From NCBI RefSeq assembly GCF_004777465.1, contig NZ_CP038462.1, positions 1-64,000 on the forward strand: a stretch of DNA of 64,000 nt, read 5' to 3'. Made by a program: the position numbers and the translations under genes. Origin of the DNA: Nocardioides daphniae (GTDB taxonomy: Bacteria > Actinomycetota > Actinomycetes > Propionibacteriales > Nocardioidaceae). The notes under the pieces are model-generated. The model had not been told where the DNA came from, did not search any database, and saw nothing but the letters and a program-made list of their open reading frames with translations. Within the stretch, counting starts at the first letter, position 1. Each line of letters begins with the position of its first letter. Below are positions 51,307-60,728 of this stretch, piece by piece.

Positions 51307-52266
51307 ATGATCGCCGCGATCTGCCTCGTGGCCTTCGCCGGCCTGCTGATCCTCGTTGCTGGCCGGACCCTGCCCGGCGCTTCGTGGACCCGACGCTCCC
51401 CCCGCCTGGGTGTGGTCGCTTGGCAGACCGCAACCCTTGCGGTGCCGGTCTCGGTGCTGCTCGCCGGCGTGGCGCTCGCCTTGCCGTACTTCTCCACCGC
51501 CAGTGGTGACCTGGCCGGTTTGCTGGGCGCCTGCGAGTTCATGCTGCGACAGCACTACGAGACGCCGGGCGGTGCTCTGGTGCACCTCTTCGGCATCGCT
51601 GGCGCAGCGGCGCTCGCAATCCGGATCAGTCATGTACTGGTAACTCAATTGGTCTCCATCCGCCGTGACCGCCAACGCCAACGCCAACGCATCGCGCTGG
51701 TGGGCCGAGAGGGCTGCGCTGCGGATGTCCGCGTCGTCGAGGACCACCGTCCAGCTGTCTTCTGCATTCCTGGCCGTCGTCCCGACATCGTGATGACCAC
51801 GGCTGCCGTCGCCTTGCTCTCTGACCGTCAGCGCGAGGTCGCCCTGGCGCACGAGCGCGCCCACCTCGCTGGCCGGCACGACCTCGCTCTGATCATGGCG
51901 ACTGTGTTGCGCAGAGCGATGCCGCGGATCCAGTTCTTCGTGCTCGCCGAGACCGAGATCGCCACCTTGGTCGAGATGCACGCAGACGATCGCGCCACGA
52001 TCAGGGGCGATCGTCGAGAGCTCGCGGCCGCGCTCGTTGCCCTCGCCCAAGGCCAACGCCCCGCAGGGTCTCTGGCCGTCAACGGGGCATGTGCTGTTCA
52101 GCGCGTGAGCCGCCTACTCGGCACGCGACGAGCCCTGCCGATCACTCAGCGATGCTCCATCAGCCTCATCGCCGCAGGGGTCGTCCTGGCTCCGCTGGTG
52201 ATCGCCGTCGCCCCTGCGATCGAGACCGCCCTCCTGGACTACTGCGGGTTGGGGTTCCACGCATGA
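51307..52266 (+). CDS. M56-family membrane metallopeptidase
   Basis: A 319-aa protein with helices at the N-terminus, near residues 35-60 and 90-110, and at the C-terminus. The zinc motif HExxH is in LAHERAHLAGRHDLAL and the downstream Glu/Asp in EMHADDRATI. M56 peptidases pair with BlaI-type repressors, which they inactivate after a signal in the BlaR/MecR paradigm; this one lacks a penicillin-binding domain. The partner repressor is probably the BlaI gene at 49489, which is separated from it by the arsR-CDF module. Confidence 0.82.
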   Translation: MIAAICLVAFAGLLILVAGRTLPGASWTRRSPRLGVVAWQTATLAVPVSVLLAGVALALPYFSTASGDLAGLLGACEFMLRQHYETPGGALVHLFGIAGAAALAIRISHVLVTQLVSIRRDRQRQRQRIALVGREGCAADVRVVEDHRPAVFCIPGRRPDIVMTTAAVALLSDRQREVALAHERAHLAGRHDLALIMATVLRRAMPRIQFFVLAETEIATLVEMHADDRATIRGDRRELAAALVALAQGQRPAGSLAVNGACAVQRVSRLLGTRRALPITQRCSISLIAAGVVLAPLVIAVAPAIETALLDYCGLGFHA

Positions 52267-52499
52267 CCGAAACGTCAGATGACCAGTTTCTCGGCCGCCG
52301 CCTCGCTCCGTGATGGCGACTGCTTTCAAGCCGGCGTCAGGGCGGATCAGACCAGTGGTCCCCTCAGTGGGTACTGCTGGTAGCGCCAACCAACCGGCTG
52401 GGTAGCAGCCGAGGATCCCCGGACTTCAGTCAGGGTCGGATGTCAACCGACTGCCGACGATCAGCGGTGGCGTCCAACGCAGAATGCCCCGTCACCGTG

Positions 52500-54548
52500 T
52501 CACCTGTCGTGCCCCTCGTTCGTTGACGACCGGCCGAGCCCTTGGAGGAACTCGTTGTATCGGGCCAACTCTTGTCCGTTGTCGCGATCCGCCTGCCTGT
52601 CCAGACGCTTTGCCTCGCGGTGGTCGTCACGGACCCAAGCCCATACGACGGCGACGGCGAGGATCACCAAGGGGTACTCGCCGAGCACCCATCCGAGTGA
52701 GGCGCCCACGTACTGATCGTCGGCCGGGCTCGGCCCCCAGGGCCGGTCTAGAGCGGTGAACCAGTCGCCGGCCAGCAGTTCGGTGGCGCCCATCAAGGCA
52801 ACGGCGAACAGCGCGTGGAAGCCGAACACGACCATGATCAACAGGACCCGCAGCGGGTAGATCGGCCGCCGGGGTCCGGGATCGACACCGCAGACCACGT
52901 TCGCGAACAGGTAGCCGGTGAGGAGGAAGTGAGCCGTCATGAGGAGGTGCATGGTGTGGCCGCGCAGCGATTGTTCGAAGAGCGAGGAGTAGTAGAAGGC
53001 GATCATGCCGACGACGAACAGGATCCCGGCAACGATGGGATGCCCGAGGATCCGCAACGGCCAGGAATGCACAATCAGCAGGAGCCACTCCCGAGGACCG
53101 CGTGAGCCGTCAACGCGTCGCACAACCGCGCGCAGCGCGAGTGTGACGGGCGCGCCCAGCACGAAGAAAGTCGGTACGGCGGTAGCGACCGTCATGTGCT
53201 GGATCATGTGCATGCTGAACAGGACGTCGCCGTAGGCGCCAGGTGGTCCGCTTGTGGCCCAGAGCAGCCCGAGACACCCGACGAGCCACGCAATCATGCG
53301 CCCCCGTGACCAGCGGTCGCCACGTCTGCTCAGACGCCGTACGCCCGCGACGTAGACGAGCGCGGCGGCGACGGCAATCGGCGCCCAGAACGAGTCGATG
53401 CGCCACTCGGTGAACCACTGGGCGAACCCGAGTTCGGGGGGCATCGAATGCCCCAACAACGCCTCGGTCGGCGTCGGCTCATCCGCAGCCTCGATGCCCG
53501 GGGGAGGGGTCCTACTCAGAGCTGTGCCTGCTCCAGCTGCCAGCGCCATGAACGCGACCTCGAGCGCCGCCAACCGGGTGAACAGCGTCCGGGCTGAGCT
53601 CTGGTCGGCCTCCTCGGCGAGCCTCCCGACCACGCGTGTGCGCTGCCACCAGCCCAAGGCGCCGAGAAGGCCGAAGGCGGCGACCTTGACGCCCAGCAGC
53701 AGCCCGTAGCTACTGGCCAGGTCGCTGACGCGAGGAACGCGCAGCAAGGCAGCGAGGACCCCGGAGATCGCGACTGCGACGAAGCACCATCCGGCCAGAC
53801 GGGAGTAGCGGGCGACGAGGACGGGCAGGTCGGTGTCCGGGTGTCGTCGGATCCAGAGGGCGGCCACGAGGCAGCCGATCCAGAGGCCGATGCCCACCAG
53901 GTGCAGGAACTGGATGTTGACGGCCAGGTCGTGGTTCGCGTCGGCGGCTGCGTGCCCGGTCAGAGCGACCGCCCACAGGGCGGCAAGAGTCAGCACCGCC
54001 GCGAGGGCGAGTCCGGTGACGGTGCGCGCCGCGAGCGCGATGAAGGTCGCGACACCGGCCAGCACGATGTTCCAGCCGAGGTAGCTGCCTTGCTCGATCT
54101 CGGTTGCGAAGAAGCGGAGCTGCTCGGTGGTTGCGGTCTGCGGCTCCTGGCCCGAGATGTCGGCGTAGGAGAGGACGAACTCCATGACCGCCGACCACAG
54201 CCACACCGAGCCGGAGATGACCGCCATGGCGGCGAGCCGGAGTTGGACCTTGCTCACCAGACCGCTCTTGCGCGTCGCGACCATGCAGGTTGCCACGACG
54301 AGCGCACCGAGCGTCAGGAAGGTTGCCGAGTCGCGCACGGCCCGGGTTGCGGGAAGGCCCCAGCGGGTGAGTGCCCCCGGGTCGGGCAGACCTGGGGCGG
54401 GTGCGCCTGCGATCCCGCCGGTCAGGGCGAGCAGGGCGACGGCCGACACGGCGGTTGCCAGGACGACGATCAGGAGGAAGAGGCTGCCCCCACGCCGTGG
54501 CGAGGCAGCTCCCGGTGAGCTGGTCTCGGAGTCGGGCTGGGTGGTCAC
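52500..54548 (-). CDS. CopD/CtaG fusion membrane protein (copper import / oxidase assembly)
   Basis: A 682-aa polytopic protein. The N-terminal half (about 1-330) is a CopD domain with conserved QFLHLVGIGLWIGCLVAALW and helix-rich surroundings. The C-terminal half (about 380-650) is a caa3-type CtaG domain, with MHMIQHMTVATAVPTFFVLG, GHTMHLLMTAHFLLTGYLFA and FHALFAVALMG, all rich in His/Met. Such fusions occur in actinobacteria and link copper uptake to cytochrome oxidase. The GTG at 54548 overlaps the copC stop. The 233-bp gap to the M56 gene contains nothing recognisable. Confidence 0.87.
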   Translation of the reverse strand: MTTQPDSETSSPGAASPRRGGSLFLLIVVLATAVSAVALLALTGGIAGAPAPGLPDPGALTRWGLPATRAVRDSATFLTLGALVVATCMVATRKSGLVSKVQLRLAAMAVISGSVWLWSAVMEFVLSYADISGQEPQTATTEQLRFFATEIEQGSYLGWNIVLAGVATFIALAARTVTGLALAAVLTLAALWAVALTGHAAADANHDLAVNIQFLHLVGIGLWIGCLVAALWIRRHPDTDLPVLVARYSRLAGWCFVAVAISGVLAALLRVPRVSDLASSYGLLLGVKVAAFGLLGALGWWQRTRVVGRLAEEADQSSARTLFTRLAALEVAFMALAAGAGTALSRTPPPGIEAADEPTPTEALLGHSMPPELGFAQWFTEWRIDSFWAPIAVAAALVYVAGVRRLSRRGDRWSRGRMIAWLVGCLGLLWATSGPPGAYGDVLFSMHMIQHMTVATAVPTFFVLGAPVTLALRAVVRRVDGSRGPREWLLLIVHSWPLRILGHPIVAGILFVVGMIAFYYSSLFEQSLRGHTMHLLMTAHFLLTGYLFANVVCGVDPGPRRPIYPLRVLLIMVVFGFHALFAVALMGATELLAGDWFTALDRPWGPSPADDQYVGASLGWVLGEYPLVILAVAVVWAWVRDDHREAKRLDRQADRDNGQELARYNEFLQGLGRSSTNEGHDR

Positions 54549-55189
54549 TCCGCGTCGCTTCGTCGCTTCAGGAACACGAGCGCGGCGACGGTGACCACGA
54601 GCGCGATCGAACCGAGGACGAGGGTGGAGGTCCAGGAGGAGTCGCTGGAGGAGGTCCGTGGGTTCTCAGCGCTGGACGACCCAGAGCCGGTGCTTGAGGG
54701 CGGCCCCGCCTCGGTCGTGACCGGCGGCAGCGAGCTGTCCGTCGAGCTGTCCGTCGCGGTGTCGGTGGGGCTCTCGGTCGGCTGGGTCTTCGCAGGACGG
54801 ACGACGAAGTCGATGCTGCCTTCGATGGGGTGCCCGTCAGCGGACGTTACCCGGTAGGAGAGCTGCCACCGGCCAGACTGGTCCTCTTTGGCTGTCTCGT
54901 CGGTGACCGTCGCGGTGACCGTCGTCCCCTGCACGCTCACCTCGAGTGGTGAGGATGCGCCGCCCTTGCGCGGGCCGAGTGCGACGGCAGCAAACTCGGG
55001 GGCGATCTGCTGGTTGAAGTTCAGCTCAACCTGGTCCGGAACCTCGGGCACCACTTGTCCCTGGGCCGGGTTGGAGGACTTGAGCTCGCTGTGGGCAGAT
55101 GCGGATGGTGCCATCAAGGCGGCGACGGTGGCGACGGCGGCGACGGTCAGTCCGAGGAGGGCGAGGATCTGGCGGGCAGGACGGGACAT
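54545..55189 (-). CDS. copC: CopC-domain copper resistance protein
   Basis: A 214-aa exported copper-binding protein from the ATG at 55189 (RBS AGGAGAAG). It has a signal peptide ending SASAHSEL, where the His after cleavage is the conserved Cu(II) ligand. The CopC beta-barrel includes VELNFNQQIAPEFAAVALG and SADGHPIEGSIDFVV, with the second His. A Ser/Thr-rich linker and a C-terminal membrane helix (STLVLGSIALVVTVAALVFL) anchor it. It lies between ccsB and the CopD-CtaG gene. Confidence 0.9.
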   Translation of the reverse strand: MSRPARQILALLGLTVAAVATVAALMAPSASAHSELKSSNPAQGQVVPEVPDQVELNFNQQIAPEFAAVALGPRKGGASSPLEVSVQGTTVTATVTDETAKEDQSGRWQLSYRVTSADGHPIEGSIDFVVRPAKTQPTESPTDTATDSSTDSSLPPVTTEAGPPSSTGSGSSSAENPRTSSSDSSWTSTLVLGSIALVVTVAALVFLKRRSDAE

Positions 55190-55209
55190 GTGCTTCTCCT
55201 GATGAAGGG

Positions 55210-56176
55210 TCAGACGCCGGCGTAGGAGTGGAGTCCGGTGATCCACAGGTTGACGCCGAAGAAGTTGAACAGGAACGCGGCGTAGCCGGCGAGGGCGAAC
55301 CAGGCGGCCCGGACCCCGCGCCAGCCCGCGGTGGCTTGTGCGTGGAGATGGGCTGCATAGAAGACCCAGGTGATGAAGGCCCAGGTCTCCTTGGGATCCC
55401 AGCCCCAGTAGCGACCCCACGAGTTCTCTGCCCAGATCGCTCCCGCGATGACGGCAAAGGTCCAGACCGGGAAAGCGAAGATGTGAGCGGTGTGGGCGAC
55501 CTGTTCCAGCGTGCTGGCCGGGGGAAGGCTGGCTGCATAGCCTCCGCGTCGCCCGCCTTCCTGTTGACTGTTCGCCCCCTTCGCGCTCCCAGCTTCTGCG
55601 ATTTCGGGGGCGCCGACGACGACGGTCGCGCGACGCTCCCGTCGTTGCGGACGAGGAAGAGCCCGGAGGCCACGGCTCCGACGGTGAACACGCCGCCGGC
55701 GGTGATGGCGGCCGCGACATGGATCACCAGCCAGTAGGAGTTGAGCACGGGGACGAGGGCACCGGCCGGGGTGTAGAGCACGGTGACGGCCAGGCCGAGC
55801 GCGAGCAGGATGAGTGCCACGATCCACACACCGAAGGCGCGAACCGGCTGCCGGGCGAGAAACACCAGGTAGGCGGCACCGGCGGCGACCGCGCAGACCA
55901 GGACGAACTCGTACATGTTGCCCCAGGGAACCCGTCCGGCTGCGAAGCCTCGAGCCAGGGTGCCAAGCGCCGTCAGGCTGAACCCCAACACCGTGAGGGA
56001 GGTGCGATCGCCCCAAGGAGCCTGGTGCGTTCGCTGCCCTCGGTACTGCCCTCGGTGCCTGCGGTTCGACGCGCGGACTCGGCTGCGTAGGCCAGCATGG
56101 CCAGGGCGTAGACGGCGATGGCGCCGTAGACCAGGGCGTTGGAGACCTCGGCGAGGGTTGTGCTGTCGAGTGTCAT
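55210..56176 (-). CDS. ccsB: Cytochrome c biogenesis protein CcsB/ResC (two frameshifts)
   Basis: This is the haem-handling membrane subunit of the system II cytochrome c synthase with ResB. From the ATG at 56176 (MTLDSTTLAEVSNALVYGAI) it has a first helix, then RVPWGNMYEFVLVCAVAAGA, further helices and, near the end, the WWD-like haem site GRYWGWDPKETWAFITW with the downstream His (AAHLHAQA). Missing bases near 56000 and in the window 55545-55690 shift the frame twice. The start overlaps the resB stop (ATGA). Confidence 0.85.
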
Positions 56177-57788
56177 GTGGGTGCGTCCTTGCTGGTCCGG
56201 CTCCGTTGGATGGGCGGTGCGGGCGGTGTTGTGGGCGGTGTGGGAGATCGGGGAAGGTCGAGTGCGGTGCACAGTTCTGCGATCTCGGCGGGGGGTGGCG
56301 GCCGCCGAGTCAACGAGTAGCCCGCGACCTCGACCAGCGAGTGCGCGGGCGGGCCGTGGCCGGTGGCCAGCGGGTGCACTCGCACCCAGAGCCGTCGGCG
56401 GCGGATGGCCAGCGAGGAGGTCAGCCGATGAGGATGACGATCGCCGCGGCGAGGGTGATCTCCTTGCCGGGGTCGTAGGCGATCTGGAAGTTCGCGAAGC
56501 GTGAGACCCCGTCGAAGGTCAGGCTGCCCTGGCCATCGGGAAGCTCGACCGTCTGGCCGACCGAGATTGCCTTCGCGAAGGGCTTTCCGTCCTCCTGGAC
56601 CTGGGTGAGTCCGCCGCGGTCGAGCGCGAAGACAGATTGCGGTACGCCGTCGCCCAAGCCCAGGTCGCCGGTGTAGGCGGTGAGGAACAGTTGGGGATCG
56701 AGGGTGTCGGGGAACATCGAGTAGGGGCCTTGCTCGCCGACAGCGGCCGTGGGCAGAAAGAGGCCCTCGAAGGCCAGTTGGGTCGGCTGGGCGTCAGGCA
56801 CCTTGATGACGCCCTCGCTGGTGTTGTTGGCGTCCAGTGGAAGGAACAGGACTGGGCCGGTGAACACGACCTGGCCGCGACCGTCGCGCACGGTCACGCG
56901 CGGGGCGTAGCCGTTGCCAGTGAGGAAGAACTTGGTCTCGTTGACGTCGAGGGGCTTGTTGGGCTGAACCGTCGTGGTGCGTTGTTCCCCGTCACCGGCC
57001 TGGTAGCTGAGCCGGGCGGTGAAGTCGGATGGTTGGCCTGTGCTGGGTCCGCGCAGCTGGTAGCTGACATCGAACTCGTCCAGGCGGAACGAGAGAGGCT
57101 CGAGGTCGTCGACGTCGGTCCACGCCGAAGGCGTGAAGACGTCGTACTGAGAACGGTCGTTGGCGAAGGTGGCGCCTTCAACGATGGCGACTCGTCCTTC
57201 GAAGCCGATGAGCTTGCCGACGGCGATGCCGACCAGGAGGACCAGCAACGAGAGATGGAATGCCAGATTGCCGACCTCGCGGAGGTAGCCCCGCTCGGCG
57301 CGGACCTCGGAGTCGGTGACCACCACGCGAAACCGCCGCCGGCGTAGATGGTCCGCGGCCGCCGCGAGCACGGCCTCCGGCTCCTGCTCAACCTCGAGAC
57401 GTCGGTGATCCTCCATGCGGCCCAGGTTCCGCGGGGCGACCGGCGGTGCCGACCTGATCGCGCGCCACAAGCGAAGCGAGCGTGGCAGGACACAGCCCGT
57501 CATCGAGACCAGCAGCAAGACGTAGATTGCGGCGAACCAGGGCGAGGCGTAGACGTCGAAGAGACCGGCGCGGTCCAGCCACGGCGCGAGGTCGGGGTAC
57601 TTGGCGACGTACTGCTCGACAGCGGCCGGGTCGGTCGCCACGTTCCGCTGGGGGAACACCGATCCAGGGATGGCTGCCAGCGCCAACAGGATGAGCAAGA
57701 TCACCGCGGTCCGCATCGAGGTCAGGGTCCGCCACGTCCAGCGAAACCAGCCCCACGATGGCCGAGATGGCCGGGATGGCTGGGTCAC
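56173..57788 (-). CDS. resB: Cytochrome c biogenesis protein ResB (one frameshift)
   Basis: A partner of CcsB in system II. The N-terminal helices carry the ResB pattern LTSMRTAVILLILLALAAIPG, followed by SMTGCVLPRSLRLWRAIRS, a large external domain (about residues 190-430) and a final helix KEITLAAAIVILIG. The frame stops there, but one missing base near 56423 restores the usual cytoplasmic tail beginning LAIRRRRLWVRVHP. The GTG at 57788 overlaps the resA stop. Confidence 0.87.
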
Positions 57789-58403
57789 GATCCGCCCTCT
57801 GGGGTCGCTTCGCCGACGTCGGCTATGACGTCGGCAATGAGCCCTCCAGGGTGGACTCGTCGACAGGACCGATCACGCGCGCAGCGAGTCGCCCTCGGTA
57901 GTCGACGACCATCGTGCTGGGCACCGCGCTCGGGGGTAGTGCGGGTCCGAAGGCCAGGAGAGCTGCGCTCGATGTGTCGGTGCTGATGCTGGGGTAGACG
58001 ATGTCGTAGCGGTCCTCGAACGCCACGGCGGCGCGGCGTCGTTGTCACGCACGTTGATCCCGATGAACTGGACGCCGTTGTCTTCGTTGGCGCGACTAAC
58101 GCGTGCGAGTGCGGGCGCCTCGGTGCGGCAGGGTGCGCACCAAGAGCCCCAGACGTTGTAGACGACGACCTGGCCGGCGAGGTCCCGGCTGTCGAACGGC
58201 TCACCGTCGAGCTGAGTGCCAGTGAACGGCTCGACCTCGACCCGGTCCTCGGGCGCGATCTGCTCGACGACGCTGGAGGTTGCCGTCGGTGAACCGGAGT
58301 CGCTGGCGCTGCAGCCGGTCAGGACGATCGCCAGGAGGACCACGGGTACAAGGGCCGCCACAGCCGTCCTGAGCGGACGCGGCAGGAATCCGGTGCCGAT
58401 CAC
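57785..58403 (-). CDS. resA: ResA/TlpA-like lipoprotein thioredoxin (two frameshifts)
   Basis: A reductant for apocytochrome c thiols. It starts at the GTG at 58403, with signal peptide and lipobox VLTGC, then a TlpA/AhpC fold with FDSRDLAGQVVVYNVWGSWCAPCRTEAP cut here to its key part WCAPC, FIGINVRDND, DIVYPSIST and the cis-Pro strand PSTMVVDYRGRL. Missing bases near 58026 and near 57842 interrupt it; the repaired end is LIADVIADVGEATPEGGS. It overlaps both neighbouring genes by 4 bp. Confidence 0.84.
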
Positions 58404-59338
58404 CCGAGTGGTCCACCCCGGTCGTCGAGCATCGCCTGCAGGGCGGTGAGCTCGGCGCTCTGGGCATCGACGATGCTCTGGGCGAGTGTGCGGACCCACG
58501 ACTCGTCGGCGTCCTTGGCAGCGGCGGTGGCCATCGGGATGCCACCCTGGTGGTGGGCGATCATGAGTTCGAGGAAGCGACGCTCTGCCGCCGTGCCCCG
58601 CAATGACGCCAGCCGCTCCAGGTCAGCAGCTGACGCCATACCCGGCATCGCCGAGCCGTCCGCCCCTGGCATGTCAGCCATGCCAGCGTGGGGATCGTCG
58701 GTGTCGCCGGCGCCTGTGTCGGAAGTCATCCAGGCCATCGGGTTCGGATTGCTCTGCGGCTCGCCCCAACTCGCCAGGAGTGCGTACATCTGTCCGATCT
58801 GCTGCTGTTGTGTGAGCTCAATGTCCAACGCGACCTTGCGGATCTCCTCGCCATCGGTGCGATCGCGGATCAGCACAGCCATCTGGACTGCCTGAGCGTG
58901 ATGGGTCTGCATATCCCGGAGAAACCCGACGTCGACCTCAGAAGGCGCCGATGTCGGGGGGGCCTGCTTCTCAGAGCGTGGGCCGTCGAGGAGCGTGCCG
59001 ACGAACACGCCCGCTGAAATCAGGAACAGCGCCGCGAGGACGGCAATGCCCCACAGGGCAGGACCCGGCTGGAACGGCGCGGTCGAGAACGTCGAGTCGC
59101 GGGCTGTAACTGCAGCAGCGGGGCCGGAGTCAGTCCGTTCGCTGGACTGACCAAGAGCCGCAGACTGCGAGTCCGCGGTCGGTCCCGCCGAGTCGCCGCC
59201 GGACCTCTCAGCACCATCAGCACCCTCGGCATGAGCGTCGGGGTCGGGGTGAGGCGTCGAGGTCTTGGGGTCGGGGCCCTGGGAAGGCTCAGGAGAGGGG
59301 TCGGACGAGAGGTCGAGGGGCTTCTCAGGCTCGGGCAT
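58400..59338 (-). CDS. DUF305 protein with membrane anchor
   Basis: A 312-aa protein with a long disordered acidic N-terminus (about 100 residues), a membrane helix (LWGIAVLAALFLISAGVFVG), and an external four-helix DUF305 domain. The two characteristic His pairs are MQTHHAQAVQMAVLI and LMIAHHQGGIPMA. A Met/His/Asp-rich loop sits between them (DDPHAGMADMPGADGSAMPG), typical of periplasmic copper binding. It shares one base with the DUF3105 stop. A copper or metal buffering role is inferred. Confidence 0.83.
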   Translation of the reverse strand: MPEPEKPLDLSSDPSPEPSQGPDPKTSTPHPDPDAHAEGADGAERSGGDSAGPTADSQSAALGQSSERTDSGPAAAVTARDSTFSTAPFQPGPALWGIAVLAALFLISAGVFVGTLLDGPRSEKQAPPTSAPSEVDVGFLRDMQTHHAQAVQMAVLIRDRTDGEEIRKVALDIELTQQQQIGQMYALLASWGEPQSNPNPMAWMTSDTGAGDTDDPHAGMADMPGADGSAMPGMASAADLERLASLRGTAAERRFLELMIAHHQGGIPMATAAAKDADESWVRTLAQSIVDAQSAELTALQAMLDDRGGPLG

Positions 59339-59921
59339 CACCCCATGCCTCCGGTGCAGGGGGCGCCGAGTTCGGGGGTCTGGGGACCTTGGGCGAAGGT
59401 GTTGACGAATGCGGACAGTCGGCTGAGGTCGACACTGTCCTGGGTGAGCTGGCGGCCCCAAGCAGTGGCGGCCACGGGCGAGTCCATGTCCTCCACGGGC
59501 GAGACCAGCACGAACCCGTTGCTGGAGGTCAGGGCGCGCAACGCGTCGACGTCCTCCGAGGGAAGGCCGGGATCGTAGGCCAGCCAAACGGCGCCGTGCT
59601 CCATCGAGTGCACCGCCATCCCTGGATCGACGGGTACGTCGTAGGCAGCGCAGTTCATCCAGACCGGTGCGTGGTCGCCACCAACAGGAGGGTTCTGGGG
59701 ATAGTTCACCGTCCCGTTGACGTGGTTGCGGCTGAGGTCGTCGTACTCGACCACATCTCCCAGGTCGACTCCCGGCGAGGAGGCGGTTCTGCCGTCGACA
59801 GCCGTGCCCTCTGGCGAGCCGTCGCTGTCGTTGCCGCAAGCAGTGAGCACGCCAGGCTCAGCGTGGCGAGCGCCGCGCCTGCCGCGGCGCGTCTGATCCG
59901 GAGGGGGCGGTGGGCGTCCAC
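59338..59921 (-). CDS. DUF3105 lipoprotein (one frameshift)
   Basis: From the GTG at 59921: a basic N-terminus and hydrophobic signal (AAAGAALATLSLA). One missing base near 59852 then restores the lipobox VLTACGND. The DUF3105 domain follows, with YPQNPPVGGDHAPVWMNCA and MEHGAVWLAYDPG. His and Cys residues are well placed for metal binding. The family often accompanies DUF305 genes; its function is unknown. First gene of the minus-strand run that continues through copC to ctaG. Confidence 0.78.
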
Positions 59922-59991
59922 GTCACAAGGTTCCTGTCGTCAAGGGATGCTTTCGTTCGGCAGCCGTCGCGGCGAGCGCGTGACCTCATGC

Positions 59992-60010
59992 CTACTATCG
60001 TACTTAGTAG
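59992..60010. promoter_or_regulatory. Operator between DUF3105 gene and tlpA (BlaI-type site 3)
   Basis: CTACTATCGTACTTAGTAG is an inverted repeat CTACTA-N7-TAGTAG. It lies 31 bp before the tlpA start and 71 bp before the divergent DUF3105 start, so it could control both operons. BlaI-family repressors bind TAC/GTA-containing dyads of this kind. Confidence 0.6.
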
Positions 60011-60040
60011 TCAAGTGAGATGGTCCGGGAGGACGGTGGC

Positions 60041-60722
60041 ATGGGCAAGGCGGTCCGTCACGCGACCGAGCCGACACGAGAGCCCCGTCGTCCAGTCGGC
60101 GTCGTAACCCGTTTCGGTGTGACGGGGGTTCTGGTCATGATCGGGCTCACCGGTTGCACCGTCCCCACGGGTGGTGAGGGGGGATCCTCGGAAGGTCACG
60201 GATACAGCACGGAAGCGCTGCCGATCGCGGTCGAGGGCTTGGAGGACTGCAGGGGACTGACACAGGCTCTCGCAGATGGAGGCCGGGCCGAAGAAGGAGC
60301 AGAAGGTGCAGGGTTGGACGGTGGCGATCTGCCGTCGTTGTCACTGCCCTGCTTGAACCAGGACGCCGCGGTCGCCCTCGGCGAGTTGCGTGACCGGCCG
60401 GTTCTGATCAACCTCTGGGCCTCGTGGTGCGGTCCGTGCCGCAAGGAGATGCCGCTTCTGGCCGAAGCCGCGAGCCGCCACCAAGAATGTGAGCTTCCTC
60501 GGCGTCAATACTCGCGACGACCCGAGCATGGCTGCGGCTTTCCTGCCCGAGGTTGGTGTCACCTACCCCCAGGTCGTGGACGTCGATGGTGAGCTGCTGG
60601 ACACGACGCGTGTCCGTGGTTTGCCGGTCACCCTCGCCGTGGATGCCGAGGGCCGCATCGTCGACCGCGTCATAGGAGAAGTCTCGGCCGATGATGGGCA
60701 GGCTGCTGAGCCAGCTCACTGA
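60041..60722 (+). CDS. TlpA-like lipoprotein thioredoxin (one frameshift)
   Basis: The second extracytoplasmic thioredoxin of the island. From the ATG at 60041 (GGGAGGA 7 nt upstream) it has a signal peptide and lipobox IGLTGC, a spacer, then a TlpA fold with LINLWASWCGPCRKEMPLL and, after a missing base near 60485, FLGVNTRDDPSMAAAFLPEV and RGLPVTLAVDAEGRIVDR with the cis-Pro. It is about 227 aa. Possibly co-transcribed with the Lnt gene 6 bp downstream. Confidence 0.82.
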
Positions 60723-60728
60723 TGCCGC

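Noticed and set aside
52267..52499. Small gene between the M56 and CopD-CtaG genes
   Set aside because: No frame with an RBS or recognisable composition; it is the space between two convergent genes.
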